From NCBI GenBank assembly GCA_010015675.1, contig ML976998.1, positions 153,402-217,401 on the forward strand: a DNA stretch of 64,000 nucleotides, written 5' to 3'. The stretch comes from Byssothecium circinans. Taxonomy: Eukaryota; Ascomycota; Dothideomycetes; Pleosporales; Massarinaceae. Every line of letters starts with the position of its first letter. The stretch's first letter is position 1. The notes beneath the pieces are model-generated. The model saw nothing but the letters and a program-made list of their open reading frames with translations. It made no database searches and was not told where the DNA came from. Positions 32,601 through 44,690 of the stretch are shown in pieces. Position numbers and translations under genes: made by a program.

Positions 32601-35163
32601 AAATAATCGAAGTCCGCGCTGGAGGCAGCCCATAAGTACGCCTACTAAACGAGGGCCGGCATATCCGCTGCCCATGGCAAGGCTGTTTGAAGATACGCTC
32701 GCCGATGGAGTTGTAAAACCGGAGGACCCCGCCCCTGAACGCTGCAATATGTAAGAGTGCGGTGGGGGAGTGGCAGTAGTTAGAAGTCATTCGTAAAGAC
32801 CATCGCCAGCATTACCAGCCTTAAATATAGAATGCAGAGTCAAAGTTTCAGCATCTAATTGGTCCAGCCGGGATACTTTCTCAAGGACGATGGAATGGCG
32901 TCCCGCGAGTGCTCTAAAGTGGAACCCGTGATACGAAGATGCTGCGGAGGTCATGCAGTGCGGTTGGGAAAACTGCGCCTTAGTACCAGCTGGTACCGGA
33001 AGCTTTCCCAAAGTAGGAATATTGACATAACTCAACATAAGAATGCCCAGGGTCGCTCTGTTGTTGCCTCGAAGATGGGGCGCGTATCTTTCCTCGTGCA
33101 TGGAGCGAACCAGGTGGAACTTGGGGCCGGAGTGCCGGGTCCAACCGCAAGACGTTCCAGTGGCGGCCGGGAAGCATCCGTGTTCTCAATCCCTAGTCTT
33201 GTGCATGTGATGCAATGCAGTGTTTTGTGATGTTGATGAGTTGAACCCGCATGCCTTTTCTCGGCGTGAATGGGTCGAAGGGCACGGGATCGGGCAAGGT
33301 TAAATCGATGTTCGAGGAGTAATCAGAGCAGAAGTAGAGTGGGATATGGTTTACTCCATGTTATCAAATAACGAGAGGATGTGGAACCTTTCAGAACTGT
33401 ATATAAATCCAACTCGTATTAAGGGCAGATATAGGACTTAGCAGTAGTCTCTGCGACCCTTCGAGCGAACGCAAACAGCTCTGGAAAAGCTCAACAGAGC
33501 GAGCAGTGCGTTTCATCGACTCTCCACAATAGGAGCTTGGCGAGCCGAATACCTGTATCCACTTTATGGGTTAAGGTGGTTGTGGAGCACAGCCTGGAGA
33601 CGTGACAGATCGGATAATTTTCGAGAGATTGCGAATGTTGTACCATCCAACTGGTGGCAATGCCAGCAGACCTTAAAGCTGCGGATGATACCAGGGTCGA
33701 TACATCTTGTATCAGACGAGACCTAATGCTGGGAGGAGTTGAAATGCTCGTTCGTGATGAGGGGCAAGTTCTGCATAGCGGCGAGGTCCAAGCATACGCA
33801 GCGGAAGTAACCGCAGAGCGCTCCCAGTGGCGGTCAAGGATTGAACCGAGCGCGGGAAATTAGGCTTCAACGGCTCTTGGTGAACCGCAGCCAGAACGAC
33901 GCCGGACGGAGGATGACAAGGCCAGAAATAGACAGGACTCGCGAACGCCGTGGGTTGCCTCGCCATAATAGGAGCAACGAAGTTTGGAGTGGAAGGCCCA
34001 TTCATCCCTTTCGCTACCTATATCAGATTTAAACAATGATAGTTGTGCAGACGTCGAGATGGTACTCACCTGATGTATATAACTAGTGTATAGAATCCCG
34101 CCAAAAATAGACGAAGACCACCCCTGTTCGGAAAGCGAAATCTATCGGAGTGGTGAATGCTTGCCTCCGATCCGGATTGTCGGTCATTACAGAGTGGTAT
34201 TTCGCAGGTGATTATTCTCGGTGTCGTTTCGTAGTGTCGGTCTGCTGTCGAGACAAGATGTTGCAGCATCGATGGATGTCGCCATCGTAGGGCTGAGTGA
34301 TAGACGCGATCAGCGCGTCCACGTCTGGGGAGCAGCCAGCGGATGCGGTGTGACTGCCGGAGGACACCGCTGCAGCCTTGCCGCCCTCATGCATCTGTGG
34401 AAGCGGGATTGATTGTAGTGGGGAGATGACAGTTCTCACACCGACCTCAACGCTCTTGATGGGAACGATGGTGGTGAGGGGAGTCTGAGAAAGAGCGGTG
34501 TTGCAGGTTGGGCCCGGCTCACACGCTAGCACGTTTTAAGCGGACCAACGACATGACGCACCGACCTAGACCTCACTAAACATCATCCACGCATGTTCGA
34601 GTCATTCACTGCAGCTGTTCTTCACTACTGTCGGTATCCTGGTGAGTACCTTTACTGCAAAGCTCTTCATCCAAGAAATATTTGTATTGGTGTATAGGAA
34701 GATGCCGGGCTAACCCTGAGTGGCAAGGCAGACTCCGCTATACCAAGTATTCTCGGTGATAGTAGAATCAGCTGCACACTCCGCGAACACTATGATGAGA
34801 CGATACCAAAATCAAACGCAAGAGAAGAAATAGAGACTAAAACAACATACTCCGGCGCCATGCTATGCAGCCATGCCCGTGCCCCTTCCCATGCACCTTC
34901 AACGCAGCAGTAATCGTACAATCCCCCTCTTGAGCCAGTCATGCAGAACGTCCCAATGTACAAGTCTTCCCAATCATGACCTTGTCCAAACTCCATCGCA
35001 ATGCCTTCCAATGAAAAAGAAAAATGAAACAAGTGCTCTCTAGAAGTGGAGCGCATAAGAGCCGGCTCGAAGAAGTGAAGGAACTCCAAAAGTATCAAGT
35101 ATTCGGTCGTGTCGGTGAGTGCAGTCGAAGCATGTGTTCCCGTGATTTATCGCCGTTGACGAA
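29614..35163. other. Gene-poor interval, left part
   Basis: 5.5 kb without a gene I can support. It begins with the T-rich 3' flank of the CBM gene, then a pyrimidine-rich microsatellite zone (30180-31030). At ~31600-32170 on the minus strand several frames have protein-like composition (for example FGTRILFLVLVEYDAVAEVD, and WLSWSPTLDSEWEWGAVL in another frame). They might be exons of an unrecognised gene or a decayed one, but I could not chain them convincingly. The rest contains only short frames. Confidence 0.4.
30180..31030 (+). repeat. Cluster of pyrimidine-rich microsatellites
   Basis: Within 850 bp the plus strand carries CT runs (~30219-30233, and 30623-30648 with about 13 CT units), GAGACCC repeats (~30390), ATCCCA(G/A) repeats (~30505-30535), TTCAC/TTTACA repeats (~30708-30750), GTTCCC repeats (~30757-30777), TCTCC repeats (30823-30849) and CACT repeats (~30969-30993). 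The strand bias (C and T on plus) holds across all of them. Confidence 0.75.
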
Positions 35164-35391
35164 TTATTGCCGTGAAAATGCGTCACTCTCGTAGCCGGAA
35201 TCTGGTAGTACTCCCATGGAGTATGCAGCTTCGGGGCGGCGACTGCTGTGGCTAGGACAGGCGTAGCCCACGAGAACCGTTTTCTCTTGGACTCTATGTC
35301 CACTTTGGCCGTATACTGCACATGGATCGATGGCGTGCTTGTAGTAGAGGCAGCGGCAGGCCGAGTAGCGTTCGACAACTTGATAGCACAT
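35164..35391 (-). CDS. Small conserved cysteine-rich protein (75 aa), unknown function
   Basis: The minus-strand frame begins at the Met of MCYQVVERYSACRCLYYKHA and continues DPCAVYGQSGHRVQEKTVLV, then GYACPSHS. Cys and His spacing (C-x9-C-x-C, H, C, H, C, H) looks like a zinc-binding knuckle. I recall closely similar short proteins of the pattern MCYxVxERYSxCxCLYYxHxxDPC in many Pezizomycotina, all uncharacterised. The frame is open a further 62 codons upstream, but that part is low-complexity and the conserved start is this Met. No signal peptide. It stands alone in a gene-poor interval. Confidence 0.7.
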   Translation of the reverse strand: MCYQVVERYSACRCLYYKHAIDPCAVYGQSGHRVQEKTVLVGYACPSHSSRRPEAAYSMGVLPDSGYESDAFSRQ

Positions 35392-38300
35392 CTTGACGGG
35401 AATGTGGGAGTAGGTAAAGGTGGTGAAGACGCAGTGATGTGATGTGAAACAGGGAATGATAAAAGAGACTCCAGCTATGCTAGTAGCTTGGAAGGATGAA
35501 GAAGCAGCGGAGGATGAGGACAAGACTTGATGGCGGAACAACGGATCCTTGCGGCGAGGAGCTAGAATATATACCAACAGGGAGGGCGCAGAAGGGGAAA
35601 CGGATAGCTAGGATAATAGTAGACTAACCGGCACGCCGTTGACATATTGCAGGCAATCCAGGCAACGGAATCCAACCTTGGAAATCTAGGATCGTGCGCA
35701 GTCAGCAAGATGGTGCTAAGATGGGTATGGGGCAGTAGAATGAAAACACAGCCATCATGGCTGCCATAATGACCGTTAACTGACATGTGCGGGAAGTCGA
35801 CGTAGTTTCGGGATCGGCTGCGGCAGGCTCGCATGTCGTCTGGTGCTTGGAGGCACTCAGCTGGGGCCGGTCGGTGCATGTCGTCCTCTGATTGGACAGT
35901 ATAACGACATGCCACCACTCCGTCCGAACTTTGCGCACGGCAGCGCGAACCACGCTAGCGCACGCTGCTCGCCCAGGATACTACTGCGAGGCCGCCCAGA
36001 GAGCCCACTGCAGGCCATGAAACCGTGCGACTGTCCCTGCGCAGGCGGTCTTGTAGAGCCACGAGATGTCGAACTTCTTCGAGGGTCGGAGTCAGCAACC
36101 ACCCTGCCAGGGGAGGACATGATCGTGCGTAGTACTCCAAAGGTGCTTGCAATCTCTCTGGGTGACGTGGGCTGCTCACACCCGCTTTCTCTCCGATGGG
36201 CTTGACCTTGTAACTGCGCGGCGGCCTTACGCCGGTAGCGACAACTGCACCAGAAAGGATAGCCTGTGTAATCCAATCGAGATCCGAGACAGGTGGATGG
36301 CGTTACGGTTCCTGAATCCATGGCAGTGGTAAGGTGTTTGCAAATCCCGACGGCTCCACGATTAGGAGGGGTAACGTGACCTCGCTTATTCACCAATGAA
36401 TAACACTCAGCTCCTCTTGCATCTACACATCCTCCAAAAACACCACTTTCCGCAAGAAGGAAACCCTTCACAGCGCGAGCTTTTGCGAGGAGCGCCACAG
36501 CAATTGTTAATTGTGGATTTGAACATCAGCACACATTCAATCCAGCCAATCATCTCCCTCCCGCCGAGCTGACCAGCTGAATGCTGCAGCATCCAGACCT
36601 CTCTCCGTCAGAGATTACATTGCGATAGGAAAACGAGCGTTGATGCATACGCATTTGCGACAAACAAAACCATCGCCTGCCTCATAAAATTAGAGCCTGA
36701 CGATCGCCTACATTGCGAAGAATCAAGTAGCACATTGTTGGTTCGGCGTGGAGCCTCACAGCAATGCACCCCTGTGAGAAACCCGCACAGGCCCAATGAC
36801 TATCTCTTCGGAATACCTTTGCGACCGCCGCACTGCAATCTTGGGGATCGCTAGGATCGCTGGACGTCGCACGTCATGCCGGGTATTATACGGTCCCCAA
36901 AATGGTACTTGAGTCCGCCCAGTAAGCTGACTCGCCGTTGCAAAAGCTGCAGCCCTACGCAGCTCTCCCGTTCCTTGCCCACGTGGAATTGGTCCGCCTG
37001 TATGGTAGGTTTCAGGCACACCAACACTGCAGAGCAACTGTGCGATGACGAGTATCTTTCTTTCTCGTACGAATTGTTCAGCGGCTCCTGAATTCGATCA
37101 AAGTTGGCGTAGTTTCAACGTTCTGTTCAGGAGTCATGTCTCACCTCCAGACAGTAGTTCTGCCATGTTTCGGCCCCATCGACGCCATTGGACAGCCAGT
37201 AAGGCAGAATCTTGTGGTGTCCACATCTCGACCTCTTTTAACCTCGTGGCTTAGCTTCAGCGTGGCTGTCCATTCGACGTTAATAAAGACCCGCACGTCC
37301 GCCCGTCATGGACAAAAATAATCGTCGCTAGGACTTCACAACGATGAGAATACCAGTAAGGCACTTTTCCACCTCGTACTACCCCGACGTATAATTCGCA
37401 AATTCTAGGTCGACAATTGCAACCATCATTCGACACAGTATGCGACCAGAAATAAAAGACGCCCTGTAGACCGTCTCTGCAACCACAGAACCTCATCACC
37501 GTGACGCTTACGGGATTCGCAACTTGAAAGAGGAGGACGCGCCATCACATCGAACATTAACCCCTGTAGCAACTCCCGAGATATCCTATTATTCCCATCT
37601 TTCACGTCAACGGTAGCTCGGATATCCGGGCGGAGATAGTCGCTGCGGCCCGCGTATCATGTATGCTCACGCCAGCATCGCAACCCGACCGTTCACCGGT
37701 GCCTGAGCAGCGCGATGACGTTGACCCGGTATGCGAGCGCGGGTTTATGACGAGCAACTTTACTGGAATCTTGATAACCAGAAAAATAAGCCTGACCCCA
37801 ACGCCTGTGGACCCGTTAGCTCCATCTCGTCAGCAGCTCCGATCTTTGTAATCAGGTCAGGGGAGGGCAACGGGAACATCCGCGACGCCAGCTGTCATGT
37901 TGCTGCTCCATGGGATGGTTCATGAGTCAAAGCGGGTACAGGCCCACAAAATCGCCCGAGGTAGTAGAACCCCAAACGTAAGTAGCTGGTCAACACATCC
38001 ATGATGTTTGGATCATACCCTAGGTCAGCTGATTCACCATCTTCCAAGGTTCGAAAGCGCACGCTTTGTGAACATTGAACGGTGAAACTGCAAAGCTACT
38101 CACTCGCTTACAATAATAGCATCCAGCATTCAGGCACACGTAAAGTTTTGCCTTGCTCGAATTTCCCGACGAACGGTCAAAAATCAGACAAAAGAAGGCA
38201 GCGACTTCAGACATAAGCTTCACTGAGAAGATGGGGAAAACATTAGGCCGAGAAACACTGCGGAGCTATACTTGGATTGTTGCCTGGAACATCGTTTGCG

Positions 38301-39284
38301 TCTCATTCTGAGTATGATGGGGGTCGATCTCTCCATCTGATGTTGCGAGAGCGGTATTACATAAGAAGGACCCAGGGAACAAGCATGACACGTCTTCACC
38401 GATCGCACCGTAACGACCTTTTTTTTTTTGCAGTTCTGCATGGGAAATGAGGCTGTCAGCATCTTCACCGACTTCAAGTTTGGTTAAGCATATTGCAGAA
38501 GTGTCAATCGAATGAAGAAAAAAAATAAGAAATTAATAAGCCGTTGATAAAATACCAAGAAGAATACAATATCTTTCGAAGCTCTTGGAATCTAAGAGGA
38601 AAGCTATGTGGATGTTCTCGTCCTTGGCTTGCAACGTGATATCGAAGGCTTATTATTTTGGGAAGAAACGCACCATAGCTCCTGTTGTAGTCAAGCTCCC
38701 AGGCTTTCCATATGACTCATGTTCTGTAGTAGTACTTGTATCTAAAATAGATTCAGAGCACTTCAAGCACACAAACCCGTTGGACAGCATAAATTGACTC
38801 TGCCCAAACCATGCATAGGAAGCGTTGCCAGGCGTTTAACACACCACTACACCATCCCAAAATTCCACTCAATCCATAAAAAGTAACTAACCAACCCATC
38901 AACCCACCCAAAATTTAACTTTCCAATTGCAGGTGTCCCCAAACCGTTCATGATCTTCCCCGCTTCCCTTAAGCGAGCAAAACATCCCAGCACATAAACC
39001 GCTCACGTGTCGTCATGCCTCGGCACGTCTGGGGCTCTGTCCTAGCGCCGTTTGACTGCATTCACATGCTCCCCCAAGGTACCCCGGATTCCACACTATC
39101 ACAAGCTTCCGAGCCGAATCGTTCAAATACCCGTCCGTCCTCTTGTGTTCCCGAAAAATTCCTGCACACGACTTGTCTACGTTCCATATTATATAGCACC
39201 TCCAATCCGCACCCTTCTGATTAGCCGGTATATCGCGTTTTCATCGAGCGAGCATCAAAGAAATCCACATCACATCCATCCATC
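35392..39284. other. Gene-poor interval, right part
   Basis: 3.9 kb with only short, mutually overlapping frames on both strands. The longest (213 codons on minus, 35857-36498) shows no domain. No terminal repeats, transposase or reverse-transcriptase motifs are visible. The last 400 bp are the CA-rich promoter and leader of the SCP2 gene. Confidence 0.45.
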
Positions 39285-39726
39285 ATGTCTCTCAAATCAG
39301 GTCCGTAGCGAGCGCCAACCTCCTCCACCACATCACACCACACCACTAACACGCACAGACGCCTTCCCCTCCTCCGCCGCCTTCGACGCCATCTCCTCCT
39401 CCCTCGCCAACGACGAAGCGGGCCGCAAAGACGCCATCAAAAAGGGCAACGCCGTCTTCGCCTTCGAGCTCAAGAACGACGCCAAGCAGACCGAGTCCTG
39501 GTACATTGACCTCAAGGAGACGGGCACCGTGGGCAAGGGCGCGCCGCCCAAGAAGGCGAGCGTCACCCTCGTGCTGAGCGATAAGGACTTTGGGCAGCTG
39601 GTCACCGGGAAGGCGAATGCGCAGAAGCTGTTTATGGGCGGCAAGTTGAAGGTTAAGGGCGATGTTATGAAGGCGACGAAGATGGAGCCGATTTTGAAGA
39701 AGGCGCAGACGGGGGCGAAGTTGTAG
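39285..39726 (+). CDS. SCP2-type sterol-carrier/lipid-binding protein, peroxisomal
   Basis: Exons 39285-39300 and 39359-39726 encode 127 residues. The chain MSLKS-DAFPSSAAFDAISS, RKDAIKKGNAVFAFELKN, ESWYIDLKETGTVGKGAPP, ASVTLVLSDKDFGQLVTGKA and QKLFMGGKLKVKGDVMKATK covers a complete SCP2 domain. This is the size of the stand-alone yeast Pox18-type oleate-induced peroxisomal protein. The C-terminal AKL is a type-1 peroxisomal targeting signal variant. The domain binds acyl-CoA or sterols in a hydrophobic tunnel and assists peroxisomal lipid metabolism. The first exon holds only five codons plus one base; the GTCCGT donor is weak, but phase and conserved start support it. Confidence 0.9.
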
Positions 39727-40134
39727 GGTGTGGGTGGTGATGAGAGGGGGAAGGGAAGGGGTGGTGGCGGTGGATGTAGAGGGGAGTGTAAAGGAATGTT
39801 ACATTTTGGTGCGGTTTTTTTTTGTAGGGCTTTCGCGACGGTTTGTGTATATGAGATGAAGTGACACTTCGTTCATGCGTTTTTCTCGATCATTGGCATG
39901 AAGAAAAATGCGAGGAGGCTGACGAACCAAGCACATGAAAATACTCCTCTATGCCCCTCTTACGACAAAAATATCTCGTCTCTCATGTAGTAGGGAATGA
40001 CGACATAGAGGAAGTAACCCAGGGGTGCTCTGTACGCATCGAAAGTTTGCATTGCTCTGCCGGAGTTTTGACGTCGGCCTCAACACTAATCGCTGCTTCC
40101 GGCTTTTCCATCCCCTGTGAGAGCTTGTTCCATA
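39727..40134. other. Convergent intergenic region
   Basis: 408 bp between the stops of the SCP2 and HET genes, with a poly-T run at ~39818; 3' flanks only. Confidence 0.5.
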
Positions 40135-42618
40135 TCATTGCGCCTCAAAGTATTCTTTCTGGAACTGATCCAGCCAATTTTTTGCCGCGGGTATATTCCT
40201 GGGTTCGACCCTCCAGGAAAACGCACCATGCCGTTCAAACCTCCGAACAGCGTTACCCTCCTGACTTGGTAGCTCCACGAGAACGAGCCCATTAACAACC
40301 ATTGCGCCCAACTTAGCGTCTTCCTTTGACTCATACTGATGTATGAATGCAGGTATAATATAAACGGGAGCGTTGAATAGCGCCTCATCGCACTTTCCCC
40401 GCCCAGAGTCGATATGGAGACTACACTTAAGGTAGCCGTCTGGAAGGGAATGACCGGCTTCGCTCAGTGTATAAGGCTCATAACTACCTTCCGAGTATTT
40501 CAGTTCCACCCGACAAGGCAATGCTTTGATGCCCAATATGGCCTTGCGTACAGCCCCAAACGGTGCTGTTTCTTCGACTAGGTGCTTGTGTACTAATCCA
40601 ACCTCCCAGACACAGCGAACCTTGTCATCGTATCCGATGTCGTCCAAGGAACCGCTAAAGTACTGTACGCCACTCGGAACGCTGGTCCATGCCCAAGAAG
40701 GCCCTAGCCTGTTCGATAAATAGACCATTAGTCAGGCCTCTTGTACCTATGACTAAATTCTAGAATTAACTTACCAGTCCGGATCTGGATACACACGATT
40801 GTACCCTCTATCAAAGTCCCAATATTGGGAGCAATACCACACTAGATCTTGGGACGTACTGTCCAGCCAATGGCCCGCTACATAAACCTTATCTCCCATG
40901 GATTTCTGTATTCTGGAAGCAACGCCAGATATTGCTAGAACCCTGTCTGCACTGCATGTGAGCTCACGGTCACAGTAATTTTCTCGAATCGTCTTCCAGT
41001 TCCGCTCACATTCGGCAGAGCTTGGGAAGTGAGTTGGTAGAAGTGGTAACTTCCGGTGCTTAGAAGGAACTTTTTGGGAGTAGTTAACAAGTTCCCAGCC
41101 GTCTGTGTAGCTGATGGAATTCGACCCAGATCCATAGCTTGGTGTTAAGGGGCAGACGAATCGTAGTTGACCGGGGAAGTACTGAAGGATGCGTGTTGAA
41201 AGAGTGTGTTCTTGCAGAGCCCTATATGTTTTTTCTTCTTGTTAGTCTCTATCATTATCAGTATCGATTATAAGAAAAACTTCACAAGAAGGCAATATAC
41301 AAACATGTTGTCTGTACCAAACGGAACGGATAGGAGTACGTGCGTCACGCCAGACGAGATATTGTATGGAAGAAACATCGGTCTTACCAGGCGCGCCTGT
41401 TCAATGGAACACTGTTATCATCTTCGTACAACAAGACTGACTGACCTTTCCATATTTTTAAGAGCCCTATCTTACGTTCTGTCTTGTCTGGGTCGTGCAA
41501 TCGCAAATCCATGATCGCTTCGCAATCTACGCGACGCTCATCTAGAAAACCTTCCGACGCAGAAGAAGCAGTTGTTCTGGGTATAGATATGATCAGTATC
41601 TATACGAAGCATACTTCTTTTCTACGCTCAAAGTTAAGACTCACGCGGCAATGGTAACAACAGCCCCACTATAAACATCTGACATTTTTGCAATCTCTCG
41701 TTGCAGTTCTTCCTCGTCGTCCTGAAGAATGCAAAGAGAATCCACCCAAAGGTAGCTGAAGCCCAACTTTGAAGTAACTTTGATTGCGTCTTGTATTGTT
41801 TTGGGCATCGAGTCGAAATGTAGGCTGCGGGTGCTGTTGTTCGCAAGTCGGGTTATTGTCATCTTGTGCTTGTCTACACCACCCCAGCAGTAGCTCAGTG
41901 CGGTGTATTTGAGATCCTTGGTCTGTCGAAGCTTTTCTGTGTCAACAAGATGTATGTTGTATGTTTCTGCCGCTGCAGAGGATACGTGAAGGAATCGTAG
42001 AGGTAAGGTGGCGTCGCAGCCGCTCGAGACGTGATCGTGCTTATCGATGCATTCTTGTATCCAAGATTTAGCAAGACGATACGTTTCCGGCGAGTCGGGA
42101 AACAAGTTCATCGCACGCCTTCCTGGAAACGGGTAGCGGCGGTCATTCTGTTGTTGATCTATCAAGTTTCAGCCACTGATGTGACCTGTGAAGATGCCCA
42201 TGGCTGCAACAAACTTACGTCGAGGCCCTAATCCATCGCCGTGCATATCATATACCATGTATTTAATAGCCGCAGCAGTCCAGTATGCGGGGATTTCATT
42301 GTTAGAAGCTTTTTGTACGATCAACAACCGAAGTTCTAGATCCCACGCCACACTGTCTCGAAAGCGAAACCATAGTTTATCTAGCAAAAGTATGGATTCA
42401 GTATCTTCCATGAGCACTTCGGTTTCTGGAAACTTGGTTTGATCCACCAAGTCGAGGAATAGTAAACATTTGTCGTTGATCGCTTGCTGGACGTCGCCGA
42501 AACGCAGCACAGTCTCTCTTGGACATTTTCCCTGTGTCCAGTATCGGTAGTCGAATGAGTCAAGGTCCGGCACCTCCAGAACAATCTTTCGACAATGCTC
42601 GCATGAATGCGTCTTCAT
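40135..42618 (-). CDS. HET-domain (heterokaryon incompatibility) protein
   Basis: Six exons: 42618-42219, 42158-41645, 41576-41476, 41436-41388, 41221-40775 and 40708-40135. All are in phase, giving 694 residues. MKTHSCEHCRKIVLE is the usual cysteine-containing start of this class; an in-frame Met at 42771 is possible but the segment between is not conserved-looking. The HET domain has its three blocks: KYTALSYCWGG (~219), FSYLWVDSLCILQDDEEELQ (~270) and LNRRAWALQEHTLSTRIL (~350). The C-terminal half carries RLGPSWAWTSVPSGVQY, standard in long HET proteins. HET proteins trigger cell death when incompatible hyphae fuse; many act as innate-immunity-like sensors. The intron at 41437-41475 is only 39 nt, short but canonical at its ends. 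Confidence 0.88.
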
Positions 42619-42903
42619 GACAGTAAACGGCGTGGAGAAAAGGGGGGGAAGAGGGGACGTGGCAGCAGAGCAGGCTGAAGAAAAGTTGCACTTTCCCTGG
42701 TCTTGGCGTGCAGGCTCGGAAGGCGCAGCCTGGCGCCTTCTTCGTATGGTTAGCCAGGAAGGCTCGTTCATTGGCCGGGTAATGAGATCGACGATGGAGA
42801 GACCTGCCTTTATTGTGTGGTAGATGATATGAATCTGCTGACTGATCCGATTCACGATATAAGTAAATATTACGAAATCACTCTTGTCTACTCCCACCGC
42901 AGT

Positions 42904-44690
42904 CTACTCCATGTACCTAAACCAAGGAACGCTATCTGCCAATTCTCCCTCTAGCGCCTTCTGCTCGGCCGTCAAATCCTGAGCACCTGCCTCCGCAGCA
43001 ACTTTCTCCCTCTTTGCGTTCTCCAGCCTGCACCATGTCGACATGAAGAAGGTCAAGAAAAACGCCATGCTACACCTCGGTCAGTCACTATCATCAAACA
43101 AAGGTCGATGAAACTCACCTTACGATTCCTATCAAGAGGCTATGCCCGATAATGAATCTCGGTCCATCCCGCGAGATGTACACGTATGAAGCAATGATGC
43201 CTCCGCAGTTGCCACCCATGACTTGCATTGCAATACCAGTACCTCTTTTTAACGAGCCACCAATATTCCCTAACCAACAGATATCAAGTCAGCAAAGCTC
43301 TCGTCAAATGCCTCAACACCTTCTCCAAATAAAAACTCACCGCTATTCCAAGCCATCCCTAACGGAATCTGCGGATAGATCCCAATCGCCGCAAACACCG
43401 TCCCAGTATACTGCACACTCGCCTTCGCACTTCCCGCCAACAACGCAAACCCCAGAATCCCCACGAGTTGAAATCCCATCAGAAATACGCCCCTCTTCTT
43501 CACGCGATCCGCAAACCAGCTCGCCGTGATGGTGAAGAAGCAGGCGCACACGTACGGAGGGACTGACATAAGCTGTGCATTGTTGGCCGTGTAGCCCATG
43601 TTTTTGATGATTGTGGGAAGGAAGAGGGAGAAGGAGTAGATGGGACAGAAGCCCGCCATGCAGATTAGCATGTGGATGTAGATTTTCCAGTCGGTGAGGG
43701 CTTGACGGACGTATTTAAGGTCGAAGTCTGCGAGGTTCAGTGAAAGGATACAAGGGGCAGAAAGGAACGATGAACTTGCCGTTGGAAAGGTGACCGCTGT
43801 CGGCTTGAAGACGGCGCTCAACTTCAGTGCGTTCGGTCGACGTGAGGAAACTCGCACTGTATGTGTCAGATGAGCCCGTCCCGATGAAGAGTGAGAACTT
43901 ACGTCGCCGGATAGTCGTAAATACACCAGTACGCCACCACACTGACAATAATACTCAACAACCCCTCCAACACAAAGATCCAGCTCCACGCCGCCAGCCC
44001 CCCAACCCCACTCATCTCCGCAATGCCTCTCGCGAGTACGCCCCCAAAAGCTCCCGCAAGCGTCGCAGCGCTAAAGAACATGGCCATGCGAAACCCACAC
44101 TCGTGCCTCGCATACCACTGCGTGATATAGTAATTGACTCCCGGAAACAACCCGCCTTCAAACACGCCCAGGAAGACACGGGCCGCCATGAGCCCTGAAT
44201 AGTTTTTGACGAAGCCTTGCCCAATCATGCATGCGGACCAGAAGAACATGATGAAGGTGAGCCAGATGGACGGCCGGGTTCGCTTCATCATCATGTTGGA
44301 GGGGATCTCGGCAGCGATGTAGAAGGGGAAGAGGATGGCGAGACAGTCGTTGTATTGGAGGCCGTGGAGGTTGAGGTCTTGCTCGAGATGGTCGAGGCGG
44401 GCATTGCCTGGTAGATGTAAGCCTTCCTTCAAACTTTGCAAGGTCTCGGAACGTACCTATGTTGGTGCGGTCGAGGAAGCATAGTCTGAGATTGTTTAGT
44501 GGAGTGAAGGTGTGGTGGCGATGGGAGCATACAGGTAGATGAGGGACATGAAGGGAATGATGTGCCAGTCTATCTTTCGAAGAAGCTTCTTCGTCGCTTT
44601 GGCATCGAAGCCTTGGGTTTCGACGTCGCCGGATGCGATGTCTGATTCAGGCAAGACAATCGCTTTGTCCTCTATCTTTTCATCCGCCAT
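42904..44690 (-). CDS. MFS transporter, allantoate/nicotinate permease-like (anion:cation symporter family)
   Basis: Seven exons: 44690-44533, 44485-44457, 44407-43903, 43856-43780, 43727-43341, 43269-43119 and 43069-42904, giving 490 residues. The family landmarks are LLRKIDWHIIPFMSLIYLLC, FLDRTNIGNARL, LFPFYIAAEIPSNMMMKR, FFWSACMIGQGFVKNYSG, RVFLGVFEGGLFPGVNYYIT and MAGFCPIYSFSLFLPTIIKN, and about 12 membrane helices. This is the DAL5/TNA1-type anion:cation symporter group, which imports organic acids such as allantoate, nicotinate or related compounds by proton symport at the plasma membrane. The exact substrate is not readable. The intron 43728-43779 starts with GC (GCAAGT), joining HLSN to DFDLKYVRQAL. 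Exon 2 is only 29 nt but encodes the DRTNIG core. Confidence 0.88.

Noticed and set aside
33815..33865. Minus-strand tRNA-like GGTTCAATCC
   Set aside because: No T-stem or acceptor pairing around the loop; chance match.
35857..36498. 213-codon minus-strand frame in the gene desert
   Set aside because: No motif, overlaps several frames of similar length on both strands.
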